In this document: positions 8,880 to 20,684 of the stretch, piece after piece | How positions within the stretch are numbered: position 1 is the stretch's first letter | Layout of the letters: each line of letters begins with the position of its first letter | NCBI RefSeq assembly: GCF_000519265.1 | Contig: NZ_KI912608.1 | Coordinates: 757,665 to 821,664, forward strand | DNA: 64,000 bases | Source of the DNA: Desulfonatronum lacustre DSM 10312 | Lineage (GTDB): Bacteria; Desulfobacterota; Desulfovibrionia; Desulfovibrionales; Desulfonatronaceae | Direction: 5' to 3' | Notes under the pieces: model-generated | Told to the model about the DNA's origin: nothing | The model's input: the letters and a program-made list of their open reading frames with translations, nothing else | Database searches by the model: none | Program-made: the position numbers and the translations under genes

Positions 8880-11129
8880 ATGACCGATCAGGAACGTACC
8901 GAAACTACGCCGCGAGGCGTTGAGCACGCCGTCGAACCTGACACAGAGGGTTCGCGCAAGAAAACCCGGGTCCGTCAGTCCGCCGAAGACATGGTGGCCA
9001 TGGTCGAAGCCGGGGCTCGGGAGCCGAAGCATCCAGTCGCTGCCTGGATCATCACCCTGTTGTGTCTGGCGTGGTCCGGATTTCAGTTGTATCTGGCCTA
9101 TGAGCCGATGAACTCCCACATCGCCCGTTCCTGGCACCTGGGATTCGCCATCTGCCTCGCCTTTTTGGCCTACCCGGCCTACAAGCAGTACAGTCCGCCC
9201 ATGTGGGTCACCTGGACCCGGAAGATGATTCCCAGCTTCGCCCGTCGCTCCATCCGGACGCATATCCCGATTTACGACATCCTGCTGGCCATTCTGGCCA
9301 CGGCCGGGGCCCTGTACATCTGGTGGGACTACAGCGGGATCATCACCCGGATGGGCCTGCCTTCGCAGCTGGACATCTGGATGGGCGTGATCCTGGTCGT
9401 GCTGCTGCTGGAAGCGGCAAGGCGCGCTCTGGGGCCGGCCCTGGCAGTTCTGGCGGGCATTTTTTTGCTGTACACCATTATTGGTCCTCATTTGCCCGCG
9501 CTGTTGCGCCACCGGGGCGTTCCCCTGGATTTCATCATCAGCGACATGTACCTGACCACTACGGGCATTTTCGGCGTTCCTCTGGGCGTGTCCACGGACT
9601 TCGTGTTCTTGTTCGTCCTCTTCGGGGCTCTTCTGGACCGGGCCGGGGGGGGCAAATATTTCATCGACGTGGCCTTTTCAGCCCTGGGCACCTTCCGGGG
9701 CGGTCCGGCCAAGGCCGCGGTCATGGCCTCCGGGTTGACCGGCCTTGTTTCCGGCTCCTCCATCGCCAACACCGTGACCACCGGAACCTTCACCATTCCG
9801 CTGATGAAAAAGGTCGGCTTTCCGGCGCACAAGGCCGCGGCCATCGAAGTGGCTTCCTCGGTCAACGGGCAACTCATGCCGCCGATCATGGGCGCCGCGG
9901 CGTTCATCATGGCCGAGATCATCGGGATACCGTACCTGGACGTGGTTCGCGCGGCCTTGTTTCCGGCCCTGATCGCATATCTGGCCTTGCTGTACATCGT
10001 ACACCTGGAGGCCCTGAAAATGGGCATCAAGGCCCTGCCGCGCAAGGAACTGCCCAAGTTCGGCAAGACCGTGCTCCGGGGCTGTCACTTCATCATTCCC
10101 CTGGGCGTGCTGATCTTTTATTTGGTGATCATGCGCCGTTCCCCCATCGCCTCGGCGCTGTACGCCATTGAGAGCCTGGTCGTGATCATGCTCGTCCAGC
10201 GGCCGATCATCGCCTTCCTGTCCCTGGGCATGCACAAGCGGGCCGGGACCCTGGACCCGAACATCGACCTGAAGCGCTTTTTGCTGACCGCCACCTGGCA
10301 GGGGCTGCACGATGTCTGGAGCGGGATGATCATGGGAGCGCGGAACATGGTTTCCGTGGGCGTGGCGACGGCCACGGCCGGGATCATCGTCGGCGTGGTG
10401 ACCATCACCGGTTTGGTGGGTCGCTTCATCACCATCATCGCCACCCTGTCCATGGGCAACATCGTGCTTATGCTGGTCTTTACGGCCATCACCAGTCTGA
10501 TCCTGGGCATGGGCATGCCCACCACGGCCAACTACATCATCATGGCCACGCTGACCGCGCCGGTGATCATCCAGCTCGGCGGAGACGCCGGATTGATCTT
10601 CCCGCTGATCGCGGCCCACTTGTTCGTTTTTTATTTCGGCATCCTGGCCGACGTGACTCCGCCGGTGGGCCTGGCGGCCTATGCCGGAGCGGCCATTGCC
10701 CGCACGGACCCGATCAAGACCGGGGTTCAAGGGTTCGCCTACAGCCTGCGTACGGGCATCCTGCCGTTCATCTTCCTGTTCAATACCGAGCTGTTGATGA
10801 TTTCCGGGGTGACCGAAACCGGCAAGGTGATCTGGCTGGAGGATCCATGGTATCTGACCTGGGTTTTTTTCTCCGGTCTGATCGCCATGTTCGCCTTTGC
10901 CTCGGCCCTGCAAGGCTGGCTGGTCACGCGCTGCAACTGGCTGGAGCGGCTCTTCCTGCTGTCCGTCTGCGCCACCACCTTCCGCCCGGGCGTCTTCGCG
11001 GCCTACCTGCCCTTCGATCGTCTGGGCATGCAGATCCTCGGCGTGGCCATGTACTTCTCCCTGTTCGCGTGGCAGATGTACCGGTCGAAACGAACAGGCG
11101 GCGACGCCATGACTTCCCCGGCTTGTTGA
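8880..11129 (+). CDS. TRAP transporter permease, fused 4TM/12TM subunits
   Basis: 749-residue inner-membrane protein in which the small DctQ-like and large DctM-like subunits are one chain, the normal form for TAXI-TRAP systems. Typical large-subunit segments are AVMASGLTGLVSGSSIANTV and GMGMPTTANYIIMA. It drives uptake of the solute delivered by the TAXI receptor, using a Na+ or H+ gradient. The first ~60 residues are charged and cytoplasmic. A G8 tract lies inside the gene near 9647. The solute is unknown; context suggests an amino acid or osmolyte. Confidence 0.92.
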   Translation: MTDQERTETTPRGVEHAVEPDTEGSRKKTRVRQSAEDMVAMVEAGAREPKHPVAAWIITLLCLAWSGFQLYLAYEPMNSHIARSWHLGFAICLAFLAYPAYKQYSPPMWVTWTRKMIPSFARRSIRTHIPIYDILLAILATAGALYIWWDYSGIITRMGLPSQLDIWMGVILVVLLLEAARRALGPALAVLAGIFLLYTIIGPHLPALLRHRGVPLDFIISDMYLTTTGIFGVPLGVSTDFVFLFVLFGALLDRAGGGKYFIDVAFSALGTFRGGPAKAAVMASGLTGLVSGSSIANTVTTGTFTIPLMKKVGFPAHKAAAIEVASSVNGQLMPPIMGAAAFIMAEIIGIPYLDVVRAALFPALIAYLALLYIVHLEALKMGIKALPRKELPKFGKTVLRGCHFIIPLGVLIFYLVIMRRSPIASALYAIESLVVIMLVQRPIIAFLSLGMHKRAGTLDPNIDLKRFLLTATWQGLHDVWSGMIMGARNMVSVGVATATAGIIVGVVTITGLVGRFITIIATLSMGNIVLMLVFTAITSLILGMGMPTTANYIIMATLTAPVIIQLGGDAGLIFPLIAAHLFVFYFGILADVTPPVGLAAYAGAAIARTDPIKTGVQGFAYSLRTGILPFIFLFNTELLMISGVTETGKVIWLEDPWYLTWVFFSGLIAMFAFASALQGWLVTRCNWLERLFLLSVCATTFRPGVFAAYLPFDRLGMQILGVAMYFSLFAWQMYRSKRTGGDAMTSPAC

Positions 11130-11237
11130 CGCAGACCCCGTGCTTTCAAAAAACAAGACCACGGACTCGGCATTTTATACCATTGAACCGCTGGACCGTT
11201 GATCCCCTGAACCCTCCAATCCGACAGTGGAGTCGAC

Positions 11238-11675
11238 ATGTACAAGCGCATCCTTGTTCCCATTGATATCCAGGAAGGCGAGCGCACCCGAAAGATGAGC
11301 CTTGAGCGCGCCGCCGAGTTATGCCGGTTTTATGATGCGAAGATGTTTGCCCTGACCGTGGTTCCGGACATGGGCATGCCCATCGTGGCCGACTACTTTC
11401 CCTCCGACGCCGGCGACAAGATCGTGGCCGACGCGGAAAGTCTCCTGCACGAGCTGGTGGACGCCCATATCCCCGACGACATCGACGTCCAGCACCTCGT
11501 GGCCCAGGGCTCCATCTATCGCCGGATTTTGCGTATGGCCGAAAAAGTCGAAGCCGACCTGATCATCATGCCCGCCCACCGCATCAAACTGCAAGACTAC
11601 CTCCTCGGCACCAACACCTCCAAGGTCGTCCGCCACGCCAAGTGCTCGGTTCTCGTGTTGCGTTGCGAGAGCTGA
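11238..11675 (+). CDS. Universal stress protein (UspA family)
   Basis: 145 residues, standard single Usp domain. It begins MYKRILVPIDI and ends with the nucleotide-binding region typical of ATP-binding members (IIMPAHRIKLQDYLLGTNTS, then KVVRHAKCSVLVLR), where the usual G-2x-G-9x-G(S/T) motif is partly degenerate. It follows the TRAP permease by 108 bases in the same direction. In Halomonas a Usp protein (TeaD) is encoded with, and controls, the ectoine TRAP transporter; a similar role here is inference. Confidence 0.88.
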   Translation: MYKRILVPIDIQEGERTRKMSLERAAELCRFYDAKMFALTVVPDMGMPIVADYFPSDAGDKIVADAESLLHELVDAHIPDDIDVQHLVAQGSIYRRILRMAEKVEADLIIMPAHRIKLQDYLLGTNTSKVVRHAKCSVLVLRCES

Positions 11676-11708
11676 GTTTGTTCGGAGAGATGGCTGGTTC
11701 AATCGTAA

Positions 11709-11873
11709 CTACTCAGCACAGAGTAATTCTGTTGCCGGGGTCGGAATCGGAATCGGGATCGGGATCGAAAGCGCTGGGATGCGTTCTCAATTCTTCCTGT
11801 TTCGATTCCGACTCCGATACCGACCCCGACACCGATTGCCGGAGCATGAACGGACGCAAAATGTGCTGAGTAG
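11709..11873. repeat. Hexamer-unit hairpin repeat H2 with terminal inverted repeats
   Basis: A 165-base element bounded by a perfect 11-bp inverted repeat, CTACTCAGCAC / GTGCTGAGTAG. Inside, GGAATC-type hexamers on the left pair with GATTCC-type hexamers on the right. An inverted relative with nearly the same ends and interior lies at 21724-21906. This is the architecture of a miniature inverted-repeat element. It sits after the Usp gene and before a bidirectional terminator. Confidence 0.85.
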
Positions 11874-11911
11874 ATACGTTCAATCTTGCAAAGCACTTCC
11901 TCTCCGATAGC

Positions 11912-11947
11912 ATGCCGGGGGCTGTGAGGCCTCCGGCATTTTTTTTC
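11912..11947 (+). terminator. Intrinsic terminator after the TRAP/Usp genes
   Basis: Stem ATGCCGG / CCGGCAT with a G/C-rich upper part, followed by a run of eight T. It ends the rightward transcript just before the stop codon of the convergent outer-membrane protein gene. Confidence 0.8.
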
Positions 11948-11953
11948 TCCGGT

Positions 11954-12925
11954 CTAAAAACTCCAACTAATCTTGGCCTCGAACCCTAAAGTCGCGTCCA
12001 GGTCGTGGCTTCGGCGTTTGTCGCCGCCGGAGTCGGAGACTTCCAGTCTTCGGTTGAAGTTGTAGGTCGGGCCGATGCGCAGCAGCAGGGTGGGGGTGGG
12101 GGTGACGTCCAGATAAAGGCCGGTGGTGAACATCCGTGATCGGACATATCCTCTGGGCATGACGGTACTGTCGTCAGCCAGGCGGTAGGTGTCCGAGTTG
12201 ATGCCGAATCCCAGCCAGGTGGACCAGACAGGGGATACGGTGTAGCGCAATTCGCTTTTCGGGAATCCGAGTCGGCCGGAGAAGCCCGGGGCGCGGGGAT
12301 TGCGGTACTGTAAAAAGGGACCGGCCATGGCGAAAGTGCTGGAAAAAGCGAATTTGGTGGTGGGATCCACGCCGATGAATCCTCCCAGGCCCACGGTCCA
12401 GTCTTCATTCCAGGCATAGACTAGGCCTCCGTTGGCAGCCACGCCCACGGACCGGGAGAGCTCCCGCTCGAACCCGGAACGGATCGCTCCCTGGACAAAG
12501 TAGGACCAGCGTTGGGAAAGAATACCGCGCTGGTTGACCATGAAGGTCAGCACGTGCAGCGAATCCCATGGGGCATCCTGTCCGTTTCCAAAAGGCAGGG
12601 CGCTCTTGTCCTCCCAGGAATACCAGTTGGAGTGCCAGCCCAGACTGAAGCGGGACCAGGAGGCGTCTGCCCGGGTCTGGGTCACGGAGACTTTGCCCTG
12701 GTCGTCGCCCACGGCACTGTTGAACAGATGAAAACCGCTGAGCGCGACGCTTCCGGATGGGGCGCCAAATCCAGGCCTACTTTGGGTGGAAGCTGGTGGG
12801 CCATCCTGCCCGTGGGCCGGGCCTACGAGAACCAGGGTGGCCGCGATGAGCAGGGCGATGAAAAATGGCAGTCGGGGTTTGACTCTCCACGGGGATACAT
12901 TTCGACTCGCGCGGGACAGGGACAT
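11954..12925 (-). CDS. Putative outer-membrane beta-barrel protein
   Basis: 323 residues with a signal peptide (RLPFFIALLIAATLVLVGPA then HGQDG). The mature sequence is rich in alternating aromatic/polar strands (FSLGWHSNWYSWEDKSALPF, YFVQGAIRSGFERE, WTVGLGGFIGVDP) and ends in the aromatic KISWSF, as expected of an outer-membrane barrel that ends in Phe. No specific porin family is recognised. The ATG at 12925 is preferred: GGAGG lies 9 bases upstream, whereas longer in-frame extension runs through the antisense of plsY. It stands alone, downstream of a terminator. Confidence 0.7.
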   Translation of the reverse strand: MSLSRASRNVSPWRVKPRLPFFIALLIAATLVLVGPAHGQDGPPASTQSRPGFGAPSGSVALSGFHLFNSAVGDDQGKVSVTQTRADASWSRFSLGWHSNWYSWEDKSALPFGNGQDAPWDSLHVLTFMVNQRGILSQRWSYFVQGAIRSGFERELSRSVGVAANGGLVYAWNEDWTVGLGGFIGVDPTTKFAFSSTFAMAGPFLQYRNPRAPGFSGRLGFPKSELRYTVSPVWSTWLGFGINSDTYRLADDSTVMPRGYVRSRMFTTGLYLDVTPTPTLLLRIGPTYNFNRRLEVSDSGGDKRRSHDLDATLGFEAKISWSF

Positions 12926-13004
12926 GTGAAGGACCTCCAAAGAATGCGATATCAATAATGTGGTGGGTATCCAGTGCTTTCTGTATGGTGAGCTGAGTTG
13001 TTGC

Positions 13005-13040
13005 AAAAAAAAATCCCGCCATGCGCGAGCATGGCGGGAG
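13005..13040 (-). terminator. Intrinsic terminator of the plsY transcript
   Basis: Read leftward, a strong stem CCCGCCATGC / GCATGGCGGG is followed by a run of nine T-equivalents. It lies just after the stop codon of plsY and ends the leftward transcript. Confidence 0.85.
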
Positions 13041-13053
13041 CGGGAAAAGTCCG

Positions 13054-13641
13054 CTAGGCGCGGCATCTCCAGGATTGTTCCTCGCCTTGGGCGAGGCGCT
13101 GGATGTTGTCCTTGTGCCGCGAGTAAACCAGGGCCATGATGACCAAGGTCACCGGAAGCAGGCTGTAGGATTCGGTCAGCAGCATGAAGATGGGCATCAG
13201 GGTGACCAGGACCAGGGAGCCCAGGGAGACGTACCCGCCCAGCTTGATTACGGTCAGACAGACGATCAGGGCCAATACGGCCGGCCAGAAGGCCAGTCCA
13301 AGAAAGATGCCCACGGTGGTGGCCACGCCTTTGCCGCCTTTGCCGTCCAGAAACACGGAGAACATGTGCCCCAGGAGCACGGCCAGGGCGGTGAGGGACA
13401 GGAACAGCCAGGAGTCGCTGAAGGAGGCGGCCACGCCCACGGCGAAAAGGCCTTTGAGGGCGTCCAGGATCAGCGTCATCGCGCCACAGCATGTGCCGCA
13501 AACCCGGGCCACGTTGGTCGCGCCCATGTTTTTGCTGCCGTGCAGCCGCGGGTCGGGCAGTCCGCGCATTTTGGTCAACAGCAGGCCGAAAGGAATGGCC
13601 CCGATCAGATAACTCATGCCCAGCCATAAAATGCTCAACAT
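13054..13641 (-). CDS. plsY: Glycerol-3-phosphate acyltransferase PlsY
   Basis: 195-residue polytopic inner-membrane protein that acylates sn-glycerol 3-phosphate from acyl phosphate, the first step of phospholipid synthesis. All three PlsY loops are present: GSKNMGATNVAR near residue 35, FLDGKGGKGVATTVG near residue 100 and YSRHKDNIQRL near the C-terminus; DALKG is also conserved. Length is normal. It starts 3 bases after the end of the RNase II-like gene, so the two are probably one operon. Confidence 0.95.
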   Translation of the reverse strand: MLSILWLGMSYLIGAIPFGLLLTKMRGLPDPRLHGSKNMGATNVARVCGTCCGAMTLILDALKGLFAVGVAASFSDSWLFLSLTALAVLLGHMFSVFLDGKGGKGVATTVGIFLGLAFWPAVLALIVCLTVIKLGGYVSLGSLVLVTLMPIFMLLTESYSLLPVTLVIMALVYSRHKDNIQRLAQGEEQSWRCRA

Positions 13642-13644
13642 CGT

Positions 13645-15732
13645 CTACTCCTTTTCCTCGGTTTGATCATCAATAATCTCCACAACCTTGATTTCATTTA
13701 GTAATGGATCAATCCTTCCCAGGCGGAGGCCGTAGTTTCCACCGATGAGAAACTTGTCCCCCAGCAGGCGCTTGGGCGCTCGGACCTGTACCTGCTCGGC
13801 GGGCAAAGAGAATACCGCCTGAGTCGGTGTTTCGTCCACTAAAATCGCGCCCCAAATTTTGTCGTTGGCGCTTTGTTGGCGTAAATACTCCAGTTTCCAG
13901 TAGCGCGACCGGGTTCGTTGCACTCGGCCCACCGCCTCCATCCTGGCCCGCCAAAAGGGGAGTGCGGCGTCCAGGTCCCGCTTGGTCAACCGGGCCGATC
14001 CCTGGTCCAGTCGGGAAGCCACCTGGGCCAGGTTGATGAAATCCACGTAGCGCCGCAACGGCGAGGTGATGGAGGCGTAGGCCGAGACGCCGAGGCTGGC
14101 GTGGGGCGCGGGCTTGGTCTGGATGGCGGCGTTGGCCAGCAGGCGGGACAGGCGGTACATGTCTTCCGGTCGCGTGTAGCACCCGCCGATACCCGGTGGA
14201 AGGGCGACGTTCTGGGTCCGGAAAAGCAGGGGAACTTCGTGCTCCCGCGCCCATCCGGCCAGCCGCGTGTTGGCCAGGACCATGAATTCGCTGACCAGGA
14301 GCTGAGCCTTGGGCGAGGCCGGCTTTTCCTCCCGAACGACTCGGATGCCCGCGCCTTCACCGACCAGTTTCAGATGCGGGTCCTGCTGATCAAAGACCAC
14401 GGCGTTGTCGGCGATGCGGTGGTCGCGGAGCATCTCGGCCAGGACATGGGCCGAGGCGAAGGGTTCGATTCCGGCCAGGATGTCCGCCTCCACCTGTTCG
14501 TAGTGCGTATTGGCATGCACCCGGACCCAGCCCAGGCGCGGCTCGATGGAGCGGACCCGGGCTTCGGGGTCCAGGTCCAATTCCAGAAGCAGGGCTGGTC
14601 GCTCCACGTCCTGGCGCAGGCTGAACAACTCGATGCCCAACCGTTCCGGAAGCATGTGGCTGACGCCTTCGAGAAGATAGAGGCTGGAAGCCCGTTGCGA
14701 CACGGCCTGGTCCAGTTCCGAGAGCCAGGACCATTCCAGACAGGGCCGGGCGATGGCCAGGGTCAGGCGGAATCCCTGGTCCGCGGTCCGTTCCAGGGCG
14801 AAGGCGTCGTCGATGTCCCGGGTGGACGGGGAGTCCACGCTGAACAGCGTCAGGGGGGCCGGAGGAGAGACGCGGCCTCGGACCGCTTCTTCCAAGCGCT
14901 GAATCTCCGGCAGGAATTCTCGGCTCCAGTCGTCTTGCCAATCGTAGTCAGCCTGGGCCAGCAGATAGTTGTGGTGGGCCGGTACGAGTCCCCAGGCTTG
15001 GGCCAGGAGCAGGGCTTGCTGGGGATGATCCGGGATGCGCTTGGTCAGGTTGCGCCAAAGGTCGTCCGTGGCCGGGTCCTCGGGCTGATTGATGCGTCGC
15101 AGCAGCAGTTCCCTGAGTTTCGTGGCCGTGGATTCCAGAGGAGGCGGGAAGGAGGCATCGGTTTTCCCGGACGCTTTCGAAACTCCGATTTGCCACAAGT
15201 GGTGGAAAAAGTCCTGTCCGGCCGCAACCAGTTCCTGGTGCTCACGGGCCGCTTCCTGTTCGGTCAACCGGGCGAGGACGGTTTGTTCCGGATAGATCAG
15301 AAACGACGGCGGCTGAAACTTGAAATGGGTCTTGGCCTCCAGCAGAACGCGACCCAGGGCCGAACGCTGATCCGGGCCGGGTTCCTCCCAGAGCAGGTCG
15401 GCGAACCATTCCAAAGGGGCCGCGTCCAACTCGCCCTGGGCCAAGCTCCAGATCTCCATGACGTCGATGGACTCGGTCAACGCCTTGCGGGATTCCAAGT
15501 GTCGGGCCAGCCGCTCTTCATTCTCAGCGCGGGTGGCCGGGAGGGCATACTTCGGACCGTGCCAGGGCAGGAGCCTGGCCGCCGGCAGGTTCATTTCCCG
15601 GCCTCTCTGGGTGAACAGGCGGGTTCGCCCGCCCTGTTCCTCCAGCATCACGGCCAGGTTGACCTGGTTGTCCTGCAGGTATTCGACCAGGGAGCCGGGG
15701 CCGGGGGACGAGGAGGGGGAAGATGAGGTCAA
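13645..15732 (-). CDS. RNase II/R-family exoribonuclease
   Basis: About 695 residues with an RNB catalytic domain in the middle: DSPSTRDIDDAFAL carries the acidic residues that hold the active-site metals, followed by family blocks such as FRTQNVALPPG and YASITSPLRRYVDFINLAQ. The N-terminal ~280 residues (VEYLQDNQVNLAVMLEEQGG) resemble the variant RNase II-like proteins of deltaproteobacteria and cyanobacteria and lack a clear cold-shock domain. It degrades RNA 3' to 5'. The start is TTG at 15732, without a good ribosome site; a later start near the GSLVEYL segment is possible. Confidence 0.85.
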   Translation of the reverse strand: MTSSSPSSSPGPGSLVEYLQDNQVNLAVMLEEQGGRTRLFTQRGREMNLPAARLLPWHGPKYALPATRAENEERLARHLESRKALTESIDVMEIWSLAQGELDAAPLEWFADLLWEEPGPDQRSALGRVLLEAKTHFKFQPPSFLIYPEQTVLARLTEQEAAREHQELVAAGQDFFHHLWQIGVSKASGKTDASFPPPLESTATKLRELLLRRINQPEDPATDDLWRNLTKRIPDHPQQALLLAQAWGLVPAHHNYLLAQADYDWQDDWSREFLPEIQRLEEAVRGRVSPPAPLTLFSVDSPSTRDIDDAFALERTADQGFRLTLAIARPCLEWSWLSELDQAVSQRASSLYLLEGVSHMLPERLGIELFSLRQDVERPALLLELDLDPEARVRSIEPRLGWVRVHANTHYEQVEADILAGIEPFASAHVLAEMLRDHRIADNAVVFDQQDPHLKLVGEGAGIRVVREEKPASPKAQLLVSEFMVLANTRLAGWAREHEVPLLFRTQNVALPPGIGGCYTRPEDMYRLSRLLANAAIQTKPAPHASLGVSAYASITSPLRRYVDFINLAQVASRLDQGSARLTKRDLDAALPFWRARMEAVGRVQRTRSRYWKLEYLRQQSANDKIWGAILVDETPTQAVFSLPAEQVQVRAPKRLLGDKFLIGGNYGLRLGRIDPLLNEIKVVEIIDDQTEEKE

Positions 15733-15756
15733 AACGAATTCCGGATTCTTTTAGTT

Positions 15757-15903
15757 GACTGTTGAAAAAGTCATTGTCTCCAGTCCGTTCAAAAATTCCA
15801 AGTGCAAGGAGCAAAAAAAGTTCAAGGTCGAAGCGTATTTATTGATACGTGAGAGTTTGAACTTTTTGCAGCGACGCAGCAATTGGGAGTTTTCAACGGA
15901 CTG
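15757..15903 (-). repeat. Palindromic repeat family P, copy 2
   Basis: An inverted copy of the fold-back element at 1532-1676, with the same outer (CAGTCCGT-type) and inner arms. It begins immediately next to the AICAR transformylase stop codon (15904-15906) and fills the gap to the RNase II-like gene. Relative to the upstream gene it has the same orientation as copy 1. Confidence 0.8.
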
Positions 15904-17178
15904 TTAGTGCCGAAAGGAGCGCTGCCCGGTGAAAACCATGGCCACCTGGGGATCAGCCTGGTTGACCGCGGTGATGACCTCATGATCCCGGATGGAGCCG
16001 CCGGGCTGGGCGATGGCCGTGACGCCCTGGGCCACGGCCAGGTCCACGCCGTCCCGAAAGGGGAAGAAGCCGTCGGAAACCAGGACCGTTCCGGGCAGGC
16101 CGCCCTTTGCCGTCTCGGTCCGGGCCTGGATGTCTACCAGAATCCGACGCGCTTCCGGGTCGGTCTCGGCCTTGTTCTGAAGCTCGTAAAGGGAAACGCC
16201 CTGTTCGGTGAAGCTGAGCCAGTCCGCGTATTTGGTGTAGGCTTTGTGAATGGTCAACTGGACGCATCCGACCCGGTCCTGCTCGCCGGTGCCCACGGCC
16301 ACGGTGGCCCCGTCGCGGACAAAGAGCACGGAGTTGGAGGTCACGCCGGCCTCCACGGCCCAGGCAAAGAGCAGGTCGTCCATTTCCCTGGCATTGGGCG
16401 TCCTGGCCTGGAGCAGGACACCGTCGCGCTCGGCCTTGGACGGCAGGAAATCCTGGGGACCGCGGATGCGGTTGCGGAACGAGAACTGGACGATCACTCC
16501 GCCGTCGGCCAAGGATTTGACGTCCAGGAAGGGCTTGTCCGCGAAGGTTTTCAACTCCGCCAATCCGGGAATGCGCAGAATGCGCAGGTTCTTGCGCTTT
16601 TTGAGGATGTTCAGGGCCTCGGGGTCATACTCCGGGGCCGCCACCACCTCGAAGTAGGATTCGTTAATGAACGCAGCGCAGGCCGCATCCACGCCGCGAT
16701 TGACCACCACCGTACCCCCGAAGGCCGCGATCCGGTCGCTCCAGAACGCTTTTTTCAGGGCGGTCTCCAGCCCCTGGTCGTTCCAGGCCGCGCCGCAGGG
16801 GTTGTTGTGCTTCAGGATCACCGCGGCGGGCTTGGCGTGCAGGTACTGAAGAATGTTGATCCCGTTGTCCACGTCCGTGAGATTGATCTTGCCGGGGTGC
16901 TTGCCGGCCTGGAGCATGTGCTCTTCGGTCAGGGCGGAGACCAGGCCGTCCCCGGCCTCGCGAAAGGCCACGCCGTCCAGTTCCAGCGTCCCTTGGGCCA
17001 GGGCGTACAGGGCCGCCGGCTGGTCCGGATTTTCTCCGTACCGCAGCCCCCGATCCTCCCCGTCGATGTGCCAGGTACGCTTTTCGAACTTTAATTCTTG
17101 GTCACCCAGGGTGATGGTCATGGTCCTGGGAAACGGGTCCGTGGACAGGGTGCGGTAGACGGTTTTCAGGTCGGACAT
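15904..17178 (-). CDS. Stand-alone AICAR formyltransferase (PurH C-terminal half)
   Basis: 424 residues matching the AICARFT part of PurH: LRYGENPDQPAALY, the active-site KHNNPCGAA segment, DRIAAFGGTVVVN and the C-terminal FFPFRDGVDLA and GGSIRDHEVI blocks. It adds a formyl group to AICAR in purine synthesis. The N-terminal IMP cyclohydrolase (MGS-like) domain of ordinary bifunctional PurH is missing, so another enzyme must close the ring. This split form is seen in Desulfovibrionales. GAGGAG precedes the ATG. It is read toward the RNase II-like gene across repeat P2. Confidence 0.88.
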   Translation of the reverse strand: MSDLKTVYRTLSTDPFPRTMTITLGDQELKFEKRTWHIDGEDRGLRYGENPDQPAALYALAQGTLELDGVAFREAGDGLVSALTEEHMLQAGKHPGKINLTDVDNGINILQYLHAKPAAVILKHNNPCGAAWNDQGLETALKKAFWSDRIAAFGGTVVVNRGVDAACAAFINESYFEVVAAPEYDPEALNILKKRKNLRILRIPGLAELKTFADKPFLDVKSLADGGVIVQFSFRNRIRGPQDFLPSKAERDGVLLQARTPNAREMDDLLFAWAVEAGVTSNSVLFVRDGATVAVGTGEQDRVGCVQLTIHKAYTKYADWLSFTEQGVSLYELQNKAETDPEARRILVDIQARTETAKGGLPGTVLVSDGFFPFRDGVDLAVAQGVTAIAQPGGSIRDHEVITAVNQADPQVAMVFTGQRSFRH

Positions 17179-17615
17179 GGTCGCTCCTCATACTGCTTGG
17201 GGTGTGGCTTGGGTTGATGTTCAGATCGGCTTTCGCCTCCTGCCCCCAACATTTCACCTTGAAAACATCGGACGGAAGGCATAGAAAAACGAATTGCGGC
17301 AGTGTGCGGTTTTTCTGAGAGGTGAACCGTGAACCCTTACAAACAAACGAAGGCAGGGCATTACTCGTGGAAAAGGTGTTAATCAAGCTGGCCGACCAGC
17401 TTGCCCAGTTCGATGAAGCGTCGTTGACGTCGTTGATGGACAAATATGAAGGAATGGCCGGTGAGTTTCAGCCCACGAAAAAATGGGAGCAGGCCGTGAT
17501 GGTCTTGGGGTTGATCCAAGTGGTCCGCTGGAAAAATCATCTCTTCAACTATCATTGGGCCGAGCAGCAAAAACCCCGGAAGACGCTGGAGGCTCCGGCC
17601 TTGCCGCTGACCGCG

Positions 17616-20672
<3,057 letters not shown>

Positions 20673-20684
20673 CGGGAGCCGATC

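Noticed and set aside
9678-11162. 494-codon leftward frame under the TRAP permease
   Set aside because: Antisense shadow, extremely Asp/His/Gly-rich, with no family features; the sense frame is an intact permease.
12926-13627. N-terminal extension of the outer-membrane protein frame
   Set aside because: The extension runs through the gap and the plsY gene in another frame; a signal peptide and ribosome site mark the start at 12925.
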